The notes: generated by a model from the sequence alone, not told the origin. Positions 1 to 9,547 are shown, counted from the stretch's first letter. The stretch is DNA of 64,000 bases from an uncultured Hyphomicrobiales bacterium (GCA_943908365.1 CALTTH010000015.1:5544-69543), one strand, 5' to 3'. Made by a program: numbers and translations.

Positions 1-2
1 CC

Positions 3-596
3 TTTGCCTTCATGCCCGCGGGGCAGGGTGCGGTGAACTGGCCTGCGGGTGAGCTTTCTTCCACTGCGCTGGTGTTCGACGAGGAACTGCCGCTCCCCGA
101 TTCATCCATTGATCGCGTGCTGATGATCCACTCGCTCGAATTCGTCGAAAATCCTCGTGAGGCGCTGAAGGAGCTTTGGCGGGTGCTGGCGCCTGGCGGG
201 CGTCTGGTCATCGTCGTGCCGAACCGGCGTGGCGTCTGGGCGCGCGTGGAGCATACGCCCTTTGGTTCTGGCCGACCCTATTCCCGCAGCCAGTTGACGG
301 CACTTCTGCGCGAGACGAATTTCACCCCTGGCGCCTCGTCCGAAGCGCTGTTCTTCCCGCCGTCCAAGGTCCGGTCCGTTCTGAAGTTCCGTCGCTATCT
401 CGAAACGATGGGGCGAAGGCTCTGGCCGGTCTTTTCCGGTGTGATCATCGTGGAAGCCCAAAAGCGTCTGTATCAGGGGCTACCCGTGACGCAGCGTGCG
501 TCCCGCCGCGTCTTCGTGCCAGTGCTGGCGCCGCAGGGCGTGCCAAGCACCCGGGTGAAATTGACGCATGACCTTAAGCAGCAAAAGATGCGCTGA
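3..596 (+). CDS. Class I SAM-dependent methyltransferase, 5' end cut by the window
   Basis: The reading frame is open from base 3, so the gene starts upstream of the window and only its C-terminal ~197 residues are seen. The visible part has the second half of a Rossmann methyltransferase fold: an acidic-strand/post-II region (LPLPDSSIDRVLM), then HSLEFVENPREAL and the APGGRLVIVVPNR strand-turn typical of Methyltransf_11 proteins. The substrate cannot be read. It stops 83 bases before hisC on the same strand. The family is clear; the role is unknown. Confidence 0.8.
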   Translation, partial: FAFMPAGQGAVNWPAGELSSTALVFDEELPLPDSSIDRVLMIHSLEFVENPREALKELWRVLAPGGRLVIVVPNRRGVWARVEHTPFGSGRPYSRSQLTALLRETNFTPGASSEALFFPPSKVRSVLKFRRYLETMGRRLWPVFSGVIIVEAQKRLYQGLPVTQRASRRVFVPVLAPQGVPSTRVKLTHDLKQQKMR

Positions 597-679
597 TACT
601 CGACAAAGGGCTGCTTCCAGTCTAATGCCTTCGGCATTGTCAGGCCGGATTTCCCGGTGCTTTTCCGAAGGTCGATGAA

Positions 680-1786
680 ATGAGTGCAGAGCTTAACCAA
701 CCTGTTCCACGTCCAGGCATCCTGGATATCGCCGCTTATGTTCCGGGTAAGGAGCATGTGGACGGTGTGGAGAAGGTCTATAAGCTCTCCTCCAATGAAA
801 CGCCGCTCGGACCAAGCCCCAAAGCCATCGAAGCTTTCAGGGCGGCGGCCTCCAACCTGGAGATCTATCCGGACGGTCAGGCTGTGGCGCTGCGTCAGGC
901 GATTGCCGATGTTCACGGCCTGAACCCGGCCAACATCATCTGCGGCAATGGTTCGGATGAATTGCTCGGGCTGCTCTGCCACGTCTATCTTGGCGCCGGC
1001 GACGAGGCGATCATCACCGAGCATGGCTTTCTCGTCTACAAGATCCAGATCATGGGCGCAGGCGCCACGCCGGTCACCGTCAAGGAAACGGATTGCACGG
1101 TCGATGTCGACGCGATCATCGACGCGGTTACGCCAAGGACGAAGATGGTGTTCATTGCCAATCCCGGCAATCCCACGGGCACCTACATTCCCGTGTCCGA
1201 AATCCGCCGCCTGCAGGCGACGCTGCCGAAAAATGTCATCCTGGTTCTCGACGCGGCCTACGCCGAATATGTGCGCAAGAACGATTACGAGGCGGGACTT
1301 GAGCTTGTTTCCGGTAACGGCAACGTCGTCATGACCCGTACCTTCTCCAAGGTCTATGGTCTGGCGGCGCTGCGCGTCGGCTGGATGTATGCACCGGCTG
1401 CCATCATCGATGCGCTGAACCGCGTGCGTGGACCGTTCAACATGAATGCGCCAGCGATTGCTGCCGGTGCCGCTGCCATCCGCGATCAGGCCTTCATGCA
1501 GGAGGCAGTGGCACATAATCTGCACTGGCTCGACCGACTGACCTCGGTCTTCACCGAGCTTGGCCTCAAGGTCACGCCGTCCGTCACCAACTTCGTTCTC
1601 ATCCATTTCCCGGATCAGGATGGCAAGCGTGCAGCCGACGCCGACGAATTCCTGAGCCGTCGTGGCTATATCTTACGTGCCGTGCGGGGTTACGGTTTTG
1701 CCAATGCGCTTCGCATGACAGTCGGCTCGGAAGAAGCCAATCTCGGCGTTATTGCAGCGCTTAAAGAGTTCATGGATCAGGCGTGA
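680..1786 (+). CDS. hisC: Histidinol-phosphate aminotransferase
   Basis: A 368-residue fold-type I PLP aminotransferase that moves an amino group from glutamate to imidazole-acetol phosphate in histidine synthesis; rhizobial copies beside tyrC may also act on aromatic substrates. Visible signatures are the N-terminal KLSSNETPLGPSP segment, the NPGNPTG motif, and the PLP-lysine region TFSKVYGLAALRVGW. The length is normal for the family. The stop codon overlaps the tyrC start (TGATG), so the two are co-translated. That pairing suggests a shared aromatic and histidine transamination role. Confidence 0.95.
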   Translation: MSAELNQPVPRPGILDIAAYVPGKEHVDGVEKVYKLSSNETPLGPSPKAIEAFRAAASNLEIYPDGQAVALRQAIADVHGLNPANIICGNGSDELLGLLCHVYLGAGDEAIITEHGFLVYKIQIMGAGATPVTVKETDCTVDVDAIIDAVTPRTKMVFIANPGNPTGTYIPVSEIRRLQATLPKNVILVLDAAYAEYVRKNDYEAGLELVSGNGNVVMTRTFSKVYGLAALRVGWMYAPAAIIDALNRVRGPFNMNAPAIAAGAAAIRDQAFMQEAVAHNLHWLDRLTSVFTELGLKVTPSVTNFVLIHFPDQDGKRAADADEFLSRRGYILRAVRGYGFANALRMTVGSEEANLGVIAALKEFMDQA

Positions 1787-2715
1787 TGGCAGGCATTCTG
1801 TTCGAACGCATCGCGCTGATCGGCATCGGCCTCATCGGCTCGTCGATTGCCCGCGATATCAAGGAACTCGGCCTTGCTCGCGAGGTCGTCGTCTCCACAC
1901 GCCGGGAAGAAACGCTGAAGCGTGCCGAGGAGCTGAAACTCGGCACCTCCTACACCGTTTCGGTCGCCGATGCGGTGAGCGACGCCGATCTCATCATCGT
2001 CTCGGTTCCCGTTGGCGCATCCGAAGAGGTGGCAAAGCAGATTGCGCCGCACTTGAAGGCGGGCGCGATCGTCACCGATGTCGGTTCCACCAAGGCATCC
2101 GTGATTGCCCAGATGGCGCCGCATATGCCGGAGCATGTGCATTTCATTCCGGGCCACCCCTTGGCGGGGACGGAAAAATCCGGCCCGGATGCCGGGTTTG
2201 CCGGTCTCTTCCGCGATCGCTGGTGCATTTTCACGCCGCTGCCCGGCACGGATGCCGCCGCTCTCGATCGTCTCAAAGGCTTCTGGCTGGCGCTCGGTTC
2301 TCGCGTGGATGAGATGGACCCGGAGCATCACGACAAGGTGCTGGCCATCGTCTCGCATCTTCCCCACATCATCGCCTACAACATCGTCGGCACGGCGGAC
2401 GATCTTTCGACGGTAACGGAATCGGAAGTCATCAAATACTCCGCCTCGGGCTTCCGCGATTTCACCCGACTGGCGGCGTCCGACCCGACCATGTGGCGCG
2501 ATATCTGCCTGCACAACAAGGACGCGATCCTGGAAATGCTGGCGCGGTTTTCGGAAGACCTGGCCTATCTGCAGCGGGCAATTCGCTGGGGCGAGGGCGA
2601 CAAGCTGTTCGAGCTTTTCACCCGCACCCGTGCTGTCCGACGCTCCATTATCCAGGCGGGTCAGGATGTCGACGCACCGGACTTTGGCCGTCATTCGCTC
2701 GACCAGAAGAAGTAA
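1786..2715 (+). CDS. tyrC: Prephenate/arogenate dehydrogenase (tyrosine biosynthesis)
   Basis: A 309-residue NAD(P)-dependent dehydrogenase that oxidatively decarboxylates prephenate or arogenate. The Rossmann motif GIGLIGSSIA is near the N-terminus. GHPLAGTEKSGPDAG and the SHLPHIIAYN helix are typical of TyrA-family enzymes. There is no chorismate mutase or ACT domain, so it is the monofunctional type. ATG at 1786 overlaps the hisC stop; a GTG three bases upstream is the alternative start. Substrate preference (prephenate or arogenate) cannot be decided by eye. Confidence 0.92.
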   Translation: MAGILFERIALIGIGLIGSSIARDIKELGLAREVVVSTRREETLKRAEELKLGTSYTVSVADAVSDADLIIVSVPVGASEEVAKQIAPHLKAGAIVTDVGSTKASVIAQMAPHMPEHVHFIPGHPLAGTEKSGPDAGFAGLFRDRWCIFTPLPGTDAAALDRLKGFWLALGSRVDEMDPEHHDKVLAIVSHLPHIIAYNIVGTADDLSTVTESEVIKYSASGFRDFTRLAASDPTMWRDICLHNKDAILEMLARFSEDLAYLQRAIRWGEGDKLFELFTRTRAVRRSIIQAGQDVDAPDFGRHSLDQKK

Positions 2716-2737
2716 GCGCTGTTTGAGTCTCGGTGTA

Positions 2738-2757
2738 CCCCGATCGTCAGATCGGGG
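2738..2757. terminator. Convergent hairpin between tyrC and the DUF2125 gene
   Basis: A perfect 8-bp stem (CCCCGATC/GATCGGGG) with a GTCA loop lies between two convergent genes and overlaps the last codons of the DUF2125 gene. There is no T tract, so intrinsic termination is only plausible. Confidence 0.45.
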
Positions 2758-3748
2758 GAATCTTGCCGAGCGGAATGAAGCCGCTGACGGTGGCGCGGCC
2801 GCGATCGACCACGAGATCGACGGATGTGCGATCTCCGCCGCCGGCCAGTGCGCCGAGAAGCTTGCGGGCGGTGTCGATGGTCGACTGAAGCTGCGGGAAG
2901 GCCTGTTTGGCGTTGTCCGCCCAGTCACCCAGCTTTTCGATCTCCAACTTGAACTTGCCCGACAGGTAGCCCTGATCATCAAAAGCAAACGGGCCGCTGA
3001 TGCGCATGATGCGACCATCGCCAATATCGAGCATCACCCGGCGCAATTCGCCGATTGCGCCGTAAAGCCCGGTCGTATCGCTGCCGTCGATCATACCGGC
3101 CTTGCCTGCAAGTGTCACGTCGGCGATGGCATTGAGGCGCGGCAGAATCTGTGGCCAGCCCTGAATGACTGTGGCGGCGTCGCTCAGCGTGACAGCGCCG
3201 TCCAGATCGGCACCGTTCTGGCGCAGGTGAACTTCTGTTTTCGCGGCGTCGAAGTCGATGGTCTGGTTGGTAACGGACGAGACAGCATGTGCCTTCAGCC
3301 CGTCGATAACCAGCGACGTCCGGTCAATGCCCTTCAGCTTTGTCACAAGGCTGGATTGGAGATTTTCCCATTGCGCCGAGACTGTCAGCCCATGAGAGGT
3401 GCGGATTTCAGCTGGAGAATCCAGTTCCCACACAATGTGGCCGGGGGCGTAAATCTGTGCTGCCGAACGCAGGGCGCCGAATGAGGTCGTCACGCCGGTT
3501 TTGGTATCCTCGACGTTCACCTTCGAGCAGAAGAGACCGATGCGGAACGGATAACCGCGAAACGCCATATCCGTGCATTCGCCTTGCACACTAGACGTGC
3601 CACCCGGTGCAATAGCCTTGATGACAGTGTCTTCAAGCCTATTGGCGGCATAAAACCAGCCTGCCGTGTAGATGGCGATGACAAGCACGATGCCGAGCCC
3701 GAGAAAAAGGAATTTTCTGCCTGTACGGGATTGGCTTGACGTTGCCAT
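2747..3748 (-). CDS. DUF2125 family protein, membrane-anchored
   Basis: A protein of 333 residues with one N-terminal membrane segment (FLFLGLGIVLVIAIYTAGWFY) followed by a long periplasmic part rich in beta-strand-like repeats. It matches the alphaproteobacterial DUF2125 family, often found beside hisC-tyrC in rhizobia. ATG at 3748 is chosen because a GGAG lies six bases before it; an ATG at 3760 lacks such a site. It is convergent with tyrC. Function is unknown; the fold suggests an envelope (AsmA-like) role, which is inference. Confidence 0.8.
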   Translation of the reverse strand: MATSSQSRTGRKFLFLGLGIVLVIAIYTAGWFYAANRLEDTVIKAIAPGGTSSVQGECTDMAFRGYPFRIGLFCSKVNVEDTKTGVTTSFGALRSAAQIYAPGHIVWELDSPAEIRTSHGLTVSAQWENLQSSLVTKLKGIDRTSLVIDGLKAHAVSSVTNQTIDFDAAKTEVHLRQNGADLDGAVTLSDAATVIQGWPQILPRLNAIADVTLAGKAGMIDGSDTTGLYGAIGELRRVMLDIGDGRIMRISGPFAFDDQGYLSGKFKLEIEKLGDWADNAKQAFPQLQSTIDTARKLLGALAGGGDRTSVDLVVDRGRATVSGFIPLGKIPPI

Positions 3749-3796
3749 GATGATCTCCAATGCTGCGCAGCGTATAAGAGTGATTTGGCGTGCGAT

Positions 3797-4330
3797 ATGG
3801 ACGATTTTTGGGTCTTTGGCTACGGTTCGCTGATGTGGAACCCCGGCTTCGCGTTTGAGGAGCGTCAGAGGGCGCGTTTATTCGGCTACCGGCGGGCGCT
3901 CTGCATCCGCTCCAACCATTACCGCGGGACGGAGGAACGGCCCGGGCTGGTGCTGGGTCTTGAGCGTGGCGGATCCTGCCTTGGCGTGGCTTTTCGGGTC
4001 AAGGCATCGGGCCGCAAGCCTGTGCTCGATTATCTGCGGGAGCGAGAACTGGTGACGAATGTCTACAAGGAGCGCCTGATCATGGTAAGCCTTGAGGACG
4101 GTCGACGGCTGAACGCGCTGACCTATGTGGCAGACCCTTGCCACCCGCAATATGTCGGTGGACTGGAGGTGGATGATGCCGCCTCGATCATCCGCACGGC
4201 CGAAGGCAGTTCCGGACCCAATGCCGATTATGTCTTCAACACGGTGGAGCATCTGAAGGCCATCGGCATTCGCGATGCACTTCTGGAAAAGATCGCTGCT
4301 CATGTTGGGGATGGAGCCGAAGCAACGTAG
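3797..4330 (+). CDS. ChaC-like gamma-glutamylcyclotransferase
   Basis: About 177 residues of the ChaC/GGCT fold, which in this family cleaves glutathione or other gamma-glutamyl peptides to 5-oxoproline. The substrate-loop motif FGYGSLMWNPGF stands at the N-terminus, and YLRERELVTNVYKE matches the ChaC core, including the conserved glutamates. ATG at 3797 is preferred over a TTG at 3785; neither has a strong ribosome-binding site. A strong bidirectional terminator follows. Confidence 0.85.
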   Translation: MDDFWVFGYGSLMWNPGFAFEERQRARLFGYRRALCIRSNHYRGTEERPGLVLGLERGGSCLGVAFRVKASGRKPVLDYLRERELVTNVYKERLIMVSLEDGRRLNALTYVADPCHPQYVGGLEVDDAASIIRTAEGSSGPNADYVFNTVEHLKAIGIRDALLEKIAAHVGDGAEAT

Positions 4331-4361
4331 TTCCCACCGAGATTTGTACGATCAGACAAAT

Positions 4362-4385
4362 GCCGCGGATATTTCGATCCGCGGC
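4362..4385. terminator. Bidirectional rho-independent terminator
   Basis: A perfect 9-bp stem GCCGCGGAT/ATCCGCGGC with a 6-base loop, followed on the + strand by GTTTGTGTTT. It sits between the convergent cyclotransferase and RND transporter genes and can serve both. Confidence 0.75.
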
Positions 4386-4404
4386 GTTTGTGTTTCAATC
4401 TTCG

Positions 4405-7400
4405 TCAGGACGAATGAGCTTCGGACGCCGGTGGCGGTACCTCGCGGGGTTCCTCATGCTCCGTCACAGGCCGCTTCGTGCGCATCAGCGTCAGGACGAA
4501 GACGAAGAAGGCGGGCACGAAGAAGACGGCAAGGATCGTGGCCGAGATCATGCCGCCCAGAACACCGGTGCCGATAGCGTTCTGACTTGCCGCACTTGGG
4601 CCTGTTGCAATCGCCAGGGGTACCACGCCGAGCGTGAAGGCAAGCGAGGTCATGATGATCGGGCGGAAGCGGACGCGTGCGGCCTGTACTGCCGAATCCA
4701 GAAGCGACTTGCCTTCCGCATAATAATCCTTGGCGAATTCGACGATCAGGATCGCGTTCTTGGCCGAGAGACCGATGATGGCGATCAGACCCACCTTGAA
4801 GTAGATATCGTTCGGCATATCCCGAACCATGACGGCCAGCACCGACCCGATAATGCCGAGCGGCACGACCAGCATCACCGAGAGTGGAATCGACCAGCTT
4901 TCGTATAGACCTGCAAGAAGCAGGAAGACGAAGAGAATGCTGAGGCCGAAGAGGAAGGGTGCCTGGGAGCCGGACTTGATTTCCTCAAGTGCTTGGCCCG
5001 TCCACTCGTAACCGACACCGGCCGGAAGTTCCGAAGCGATGCGTTCCATCTCGGTGATCGCCGCGCCCGTGGAGTTGCCGGGAGCCGGAGCGCCGGAGAT
5101 ACGGATCGTCGGATAGCCGTTATAACCGACGACCTGTGGGGAACCCTTCTGCCACTGAGCAATGGCAAAGGAGCTCAAAGGCACCATGCCGCCGCTCGAG
5201 TTGCGGACATTGAGCTTCAGCAGGTCTTCCACCTGAAGGCGGTCGCGGTCCTGCGCCTGCACGATGACACGCTGCATGCGGCCGGCATTCGGGAAGTCGT
5301 TGATATAGGACGATCCGAGATTGGCGGTGATGGTGTTGTTGATATCCGCGAATGTCACGCCGAAGGTGTTGGCCTTTTCACGGTCGATCACCAGCAGCAC
5401 CTGGGCGGCATCCGGCAGACCTTCGATACGCATGCCCGTCAGGATAGGGCTTTGGCTCGCCTTCTGCATCAGTTCTGCCGCTGCGGCGGAAAGGGCCGCC
5501 TGGCCGATGCCGTTACGGTCCTGCAGGCGGAAGGAGAAGCCGCCCGAGGTGCCGAAGCCTTCGATGGGGGGAGGCGAAAGCGCAAAGGTCGTCGCATCCT
5601 TCAGGCCGAAGAGCTTCATATTGGCGCGGTTGGCGATATCCTGCGCCGAACTGCCCGCTCCACGTTCGCTCCAGTCCTTCAGCGTCACGAAGGCAAGGGC
5701 CGCGTTGGCGCCGTTGCCGGAGAAGCTGAAGCCCTGGATGGCGACGATGTCCTTTACGGCGGGATCTGCCTTGAAGATGGTCTCGATCTGCTTGATGGAG
5801 GCGAGTGTACGGTTTGCGCTGGCCTCTGGCGGACCCTGGATATCGACAATCAGGAAGCCCTGGTCCTCATCCGGGACGAAGGCGCTTGGCAGGTTGATGA
5901 AGAGATAGCCGAGACCGGCGACCAGCGCCAAATAGATCACCATCATCCGGCCTGCCCGCTTGGCAGTGCCGGTTGCTGTCTTTGTATAGCCATTCGTCAG
6001 GCTGTCGAACTTGCGGTTGAACCAGCCGCCAATGCCGCGCTTTTCATGATGCCCCTTTGGAATGGGCTTGAGGAACGTCGCGCAGAGCGCAGGCGTCAGC
6101 GACAGGGCGAGGAAGGCCGAGAACAGGATCGAGACCACCATAGTCAAGCTGAACTGGCGGTAGATGATGCCTGTCGATCCGGGGAAGAAGGCCATGGGAA
6201 TGAAAACGCAGGCGAGAACCAGCGTAATACCGAGGATGGCGCCGGTGATCTGGCGCATGGCTTTCTGCGTGGCGGCCTTGGGAGAAAGACCCTCTTCGGC
6301 CATGATGCGCTCGACATTCTCGACCACGACGATGGCGTCATCGACGAGGATACCGATGGCAAGCACCATGGCAAACATTGTCAGCACGTTGATGGAGAAG
6401 CCTGTCGCATACATGACGGCGCAGGTTCCGAGCAGGGCCACCGGCACAACCAGTGTCGGGATGACGGTATAGCGGAAGTTCTGCAGGAAGACGAACATCA
6501 CCACAAAGACGAGGATGATGGCTTCTACCAGCGTATGCAGCACCTTCTCGATCGACGCCGAAACGAAGGGGCTGGTGTCATAGGGAACGCTGTAGGCAAC
6601 ACCCGATGGGAAGAAGCGCGACAGTTCCTCAAGCTTTGCCGTCACCGCGTTTGAGGTGGCGACCGCGTTGCCGGTGGAGGAAAGCTGAATACCGACGGCA
6701 GCACTCGGCTGGCCGTTCAGGCGGCTTGAGAAGTTGTACGTCTCTGCACCAAGTTCGATCCGGGCTACGTCCTTCAATCGGACGGAACTCCCGTCCGGAT
6801 TGGCGCGCAGAACGATATTGCCGAACTCTTTGGTGTCGGTCAGCTGTCCCTTGACGAGAACGGTCGCTGTCAAATCCTGCGAGACCGGATTGGGTGCTGC
6901 ACCGATCTGGCCCGCGGCCACCTGGGCGTTCTGGGCAGTGATCGCGCTGTTAATATCGGCGGCCGTCAGGTTGAGGCCGACGAGTTTGTCGGCATCGATC
7001 CAGACGCGCATGGCACGCTGGGCGGAGAAAAGCTGGGCGCGGCCAACACCGTCGATACGGCGCAATTCGCCAAGAACGTTGCGGTTGAGATAGTCGCCAA
7101 GCGCCACCTCATCCATCGTCCCGTCAGTGGAGGTGAGCGTAATGAACATCAGGAAGCCTGAGGAGGCTTCTTCCACGGTGACGCCCTGCGACGCAACGGC
7201 GGAGGGAAGGCGCGCTTCCACGCGGCGGATGGCGTTCTGCACATCGACCGACGCTTGGTTGATGTTTGTGCCAGCCTCGAAGGTGGCGTTGATCGAAACC
7301 TGACCTGACGTATCCGAGGTGGATTCGAAGTACATCAAGCCTTCGACGCCATTCAACTCGTCTTCGATGAGACGGGTAACACCCTGATAGATTTCCTGCG

Positions 7401-7560
7401 GCGAGGCGCCGGGATAGCTGGTGGAGATCGTCAGCTGAGGCGGTGCCACCTTCGGATACTGCGCAATCGGCAGGAAGGGGATGGCAATGACGCCGGCGAT
7501 CGAGATGAACAGCGCAAAGACCCAGGCAAGGATCGGCCGTCTGATGAATAGCTGTGCCAT
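4405..7560 (-). CDS. RND multidrug efflux transporter, inner-membrane subunit (HAE1/AcrB type)
   Basis: A 1051-residue proton-driven transporter that expels hydrophobic drugs through a periplasmic adaptor and an outer-membrane channel. The start (FIRRPILAWVFALFISIAG) and full length are those of AcrB/MexB. The proton-relay residues are present: the Asp-Asp pair in TM4 (GILVDDAIVVVENV) and the Lys in TM10 (LSAKNAILIVEF). It lies nine bases downstream of its adaptor gene. No outer-membrane channel gene is nearby, so it must borrow one encoded elsewhere. Agrobacterium pumps such as IfeAB or AmeAB are possible counterparts, but orthology was not tested. Confidence 0.95.
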   Translation of the reverse strand: MAQLFIRRPILAWVFALFISIAGVIAIPFLPIAQYPKVAPPQLTISTSYPGASPQEIYQGVTRLIEDELNGVEGLMYFESTSDTSGQVSINATFEAGTNINQASVDVQNAIRRVEARLPSAVASQGVTVEEASSGFLMFITLTSTDGTMDEVALGDYLNRNVLGELRRIDGVGRAQLFSAQRAMRVWIDADKLVGLNLTAADINSAITAQNAQVAAGQIGAAPNPVSQDLTATVLVKGQLTDTKEFGNIVLRANPDGSSVRLKDVARIELGAETYNFSSRLNGQPSAAVGIQLSSTGNAVATSNAVTAKLEELSRFFPSGVAYSVPYDTSPFVSASIEKVLHTLVEAIILVFVVMFVFLQNFRYTVIPTLVVPVALLGTCAVMYATGFSINVLTMFAMVLAIGILVDDAIVVVENVERIMAEEGLSPKAATQKAMRQITGAILGITLVLACVFIPMAFFPGSTGIIYRQFSLTMVVSILFSAFLALSLTPALCATFLKPIPKGHHEKRGIGGWFNRKFDSLTNGYTKTATGTAKRAGRMMVIYLALVAGLGYLFINLPSAFVPDEDQGFLIVDIQGPPEASANRTLASIKQIETIFKADPAVKDIVAIQGFSFSGNGANAALAFVTLKDWSERGAGSSAQDIANRANMKLFGLKDATTFALSPPPIEGFGTSGGFSFRLQDRNGIGQAALSAAAAELMQKASQSPILTGMRIEGLPDAAQVLLVIDREKANTFGVTFADINNTITANLGSSYINDFPNAGRMQRVIVQAQDRDRLQVEDLLKLNVRNSSGGMVPLSSFAIAQWQKGSPQVVGYNGYPTIRISGAPAPGNSTGAAITEMERIASELPAGVGYEWTGQALEEIKSGSQAPFLFGLSILFVFLLLAGLYESWSIPLSVMLVVPLGIIGSVLAVMVRDMPNDIYFKVGLIAIIGLSAKNAILIVEFAKDYYAEGKSLLDSAVQAARVRFRPIIMTSLAFTLGVVPLAIATGPSAASQNAIGTGVLGGMISATILAVFFVPAFFVFVLTLMRTKRPVTEHEEPREVPPPASEAHSS

Positions 7561-7569
7561 GAGGTGACC

Positions 7570-8775
7570 TTACTGCTTCGGCGCTAGGGCTGCGGCATCG
7601 GCAGGCTGTTGCGGCTGCCAGGGTTCCGCAGCAATCTTGCCGCCGGGCTGAACTTTCTGTACACCATCGACGATGATCTTCTCACCCGCCGACAGACCCT
7701 TCTCGACCACCCACTCGGTATCGAGAGCCTGTCCGAGTTCGATCGGACGGGCTTCGGCGGTGCCGTCATCCTTGGCGATATAGACCATGGGCTTGCCCTC
7801 GGCGTTGCGAAGAACGGCGCGCTGGGGAATGGTGATGGCGTCCTGGCGTACAGCCTGTTCGATGCGCACGCGCACATACATGCCGGGCAACAGATTGCGC
7901 TTCGGATTGGGGAACTCCGCACGCAGCGTCACCTGACCGGTGGTGGCATCGACGCTGGCGCTGGCAAAGAGCAGGCGGCCGGCATCGGCATAGACAGTGC
8001 CGTCATCGAAGACGAGACGCACGCTGGCCTGATCCGGTGCAGGGCTTGCGAGCTTGCCATCTTCAACAGCACGCTTCAGCGCCAGCATGTCCTGCGCGGA
8101 CTGCGTGAAGTCGGCATAGATGGGATCGATCTGCTGGATGAGCGCAAGGTTCTGGGTTCCATCAGCCGTCACCAGCGCACCTTCGGTCACGAGTGCCGCA
8201 CCGATGATGCCGGTAATGGGCGCGCGGACCTCCGTATAATCGAGGTTGATCTTGGCTTCATCGAGTGCTGCCTGCTGAAGTGCGACATCGGCATCCGCCT
8301 GCGCGAGATTAACCGCGGCGGTGTCGTATTCGATCCCGGTCGCGACATTGCGTTCGCGAAGGTTCTTCTGGCGTTCCAGCTGCTGGCGGGCATTGGCCTG
8401 CGTTGCCTGGGCGCGCTGGAGCGCTGCCTGGGCGCTCTCCACGCGCACCTTGAAGAGCTTCGGATCGATGCGGTAGAGAACGTCGTCCTTCTGCACCAGC
8501 GTTCCCTGCTGGAAAACGCGCTCCAGAAGAATGCCGGAAACGCGGGCGCGCACTTCCGCTACGCGCGTTGCGGCGACGCGGCCTGGCAATTCGTTGACGA
8601 CAGGAACGGCGCGTGCCTTCAATTCGAGAACGCCAACGGCCGGCGGGGGCATCTGCATGCCGCCTTCCTGGGCATGCAGCGACGGTCCCGACAGCACCAT
8701 CATGCCACCAAGGAACAGGCTCGCAAGGCGGGGCAAAGCTTTTCTGCTCAGCATTTTTTCAATCCTCGTCTTCAT
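7570..8775 (-). CDS. RND efflux periplasmic adaptor (membrane fusion protein)
   Basis: About 401 residues of the AcrA/MexA adaptor family. It has a cleavable signal (LASLFLGGMMVLSGPSLHA), a barrel-sandwich/lipoyl half (RVAEVRARVSGILLERVFQQG), a coiled-coil hairpin (about residues 90-165), and a second lipoyl half (LDYTEVRAPITGIIG). No lipobox cysteine is seen, so it is probably a soluble periplasmic form. ATG at 8775 is chosen because the signal peptide starts there and it follows the tetR-type gene by 16 bases. Same operon as the RND subunit. Confidence 0.92.
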   Translation of the reverse strand: MKTRIEKMLSRKALPRLASLFLGGMMVLSGPSLHAQEGGMQMPPPAVGVLELKARAVPVVNELPGRVAATRVAEVRARVSGILLERVFQQGTLVQKDDVLYRIDPKLFKVRVESAQAALQRAQATQANARQQLERQKNLRERNVATGIEYDTAAVNLAQADADVALQQAALDEAKINLDYTEVRAPITGIIGAALVTEGALVTADGTQNLALIQQIDPIYADFTQSAQDMLALKRAVEDGKLASPAPDQASVRLVFDDGTVYADAGRLLFASASVDATTGQVTLRAEFPNPKRNLLPGMYVRVRIEQAVRQDAITIPQRAVLRNAEGKPMVYIAKDDGTAEARPIELGQALDTEWVVEKGLSAGEKIIVDGVQKVQPGGKIAAEPWQPQQPADAAALAPKQ

Positions 8776-8791
8776 CGCTATCGAGCGATCG

Positions 8792-9349
8792 TCATTTTTT
8801 ATCGGGTAAGGAAGCGTAGATGTCTCTAATGCCATCTAGAATGTCGTGTCGCTCGCTGGTCTCCCAGCGGTGGAAATCAAAGAGCTCCATGCAACAAAGA
8901 CCCGTGAGGGCAAGATAGGTGAGAAGGGCTGCTTTCGGGCGCGGCCCACCTTTCATCGCCTCGAGGTCGGCCTTCGTCCACGACCGCATGCGCTCATGAA
9001 CATTTTCCTCGCTGGACATGGCGGCTGAAATGGCGAGGCAAACGGCGCGGTCGATATCGTCCGGGGCCTCTTCCGCGAGACTGATCCGGCCGAAAAGCTC
9101 GGGGTGAGGAGCCTCGCTGTGCGAGCCGACGGCGTCGCGAATGCGGGCCTCCTCGGCAGACATGTGCCGATCGATCAGAGCTTCGAGAAGCGCACTTTTC
9201 GACTTGTGGTCGTAGACGACCCGCGACTTGCTGACGCCAGCCTCCTGCGCCACTGCATCGATGGAAAGCCCGGCGGCACCCACGCGCATGACGACGCGCT
9301 CCGCGGCGTCGAGAATATCGTCAGTGCTGATCTTGCGTGTTCTGGCCAT
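8792..9349 (-). CDS. TetR-family repressor of the efflux operon
   Basis: A 185-residue regulator with an N-terminal TetR helix-turn-helix (about residues 8-55: ILDAAERVVMRVGAAGLSID...) and an all-alpha ligand-binding C-terminus. It is the first gene of the adaptor-transporter operon, the common layout in which a drug ligand releases the repressor. A perfect 12-bp palindrome 26 bases before its start is the likely operator, so it should control itself and the pump. Confidence 0.9.
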   Translation of the reverse strand: MARTRKISTDDILDAAERVVMRVGAAGLSIDAVAQEAGVSKSRVVYDHKSKSALLEALIDRHMSAEEARIRDAVGSHSEAPHPELFGRISLAEEAPDDIDRAVCLAISAAMSSEENVHERMRSWTKADLEAMKGGPRPKAALLTYLALTGLCCMELFDFHRWETSERHDILDGIRDIYASLPDKK

Positions 9350-9374
9350 GAAACGTCCTTTTGAAAATTTAAGT

Positions 9375-9386
9375 ACGAACGTTCGT
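9375..9386. promoter_or_regulatory. Palindromic operator of the TetR-efflux operon
   Basis: A perfect palindrome ACGAACGTTCGT in an AT-rich stretch just upstream of the tetR-type start (9349, - strand). Its position and symmetry fit a TetR dimer site overlapping the promoter. Confidence 0.6.
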
Positions 9387-9481
9387 TTTTAAAATCAAGC
9401 AGTTTTTAGCGCCCACGCAAGCGGACGACATAGAAGAGAATGTCATTCTAATGTAGCTGAAAATATAATGGCTTATGAAGA

Positions 9482-9507
9482 GGAAGCGCACAATATGCGC
9501 GGCTTCC
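9482..9507 (-). terminator. Possible terminator of the amino-acid ABC operon
   Basis: An imperfect hairpin (GGAAG-CGCA ... TGCG-CTTCC) lies about 40 bases beyond the ATPase stop on the - strand, followed by a mixed T-rich stretch. Weak support only. Confidence 0.3.
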
Positions 9508-9547
9508 GCAGACTGGCCTTTGCCTTGTCATCACGCAGAGTTGACGA

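Noticed and set aside
5..1606. Long reading frames opposite hisC and the methyltransferase
   Set aside because: They are antisense shadows with no domain, ribosome-binding site or conserved start; high-GC DNA creates them often.
4993..6654. A 553-codon + strand frame inside the RND transporter
   Set aside because: It is antisense to an intact transporter with all its motifs, and its composition is Arg/His/Gly-rich without any domain.
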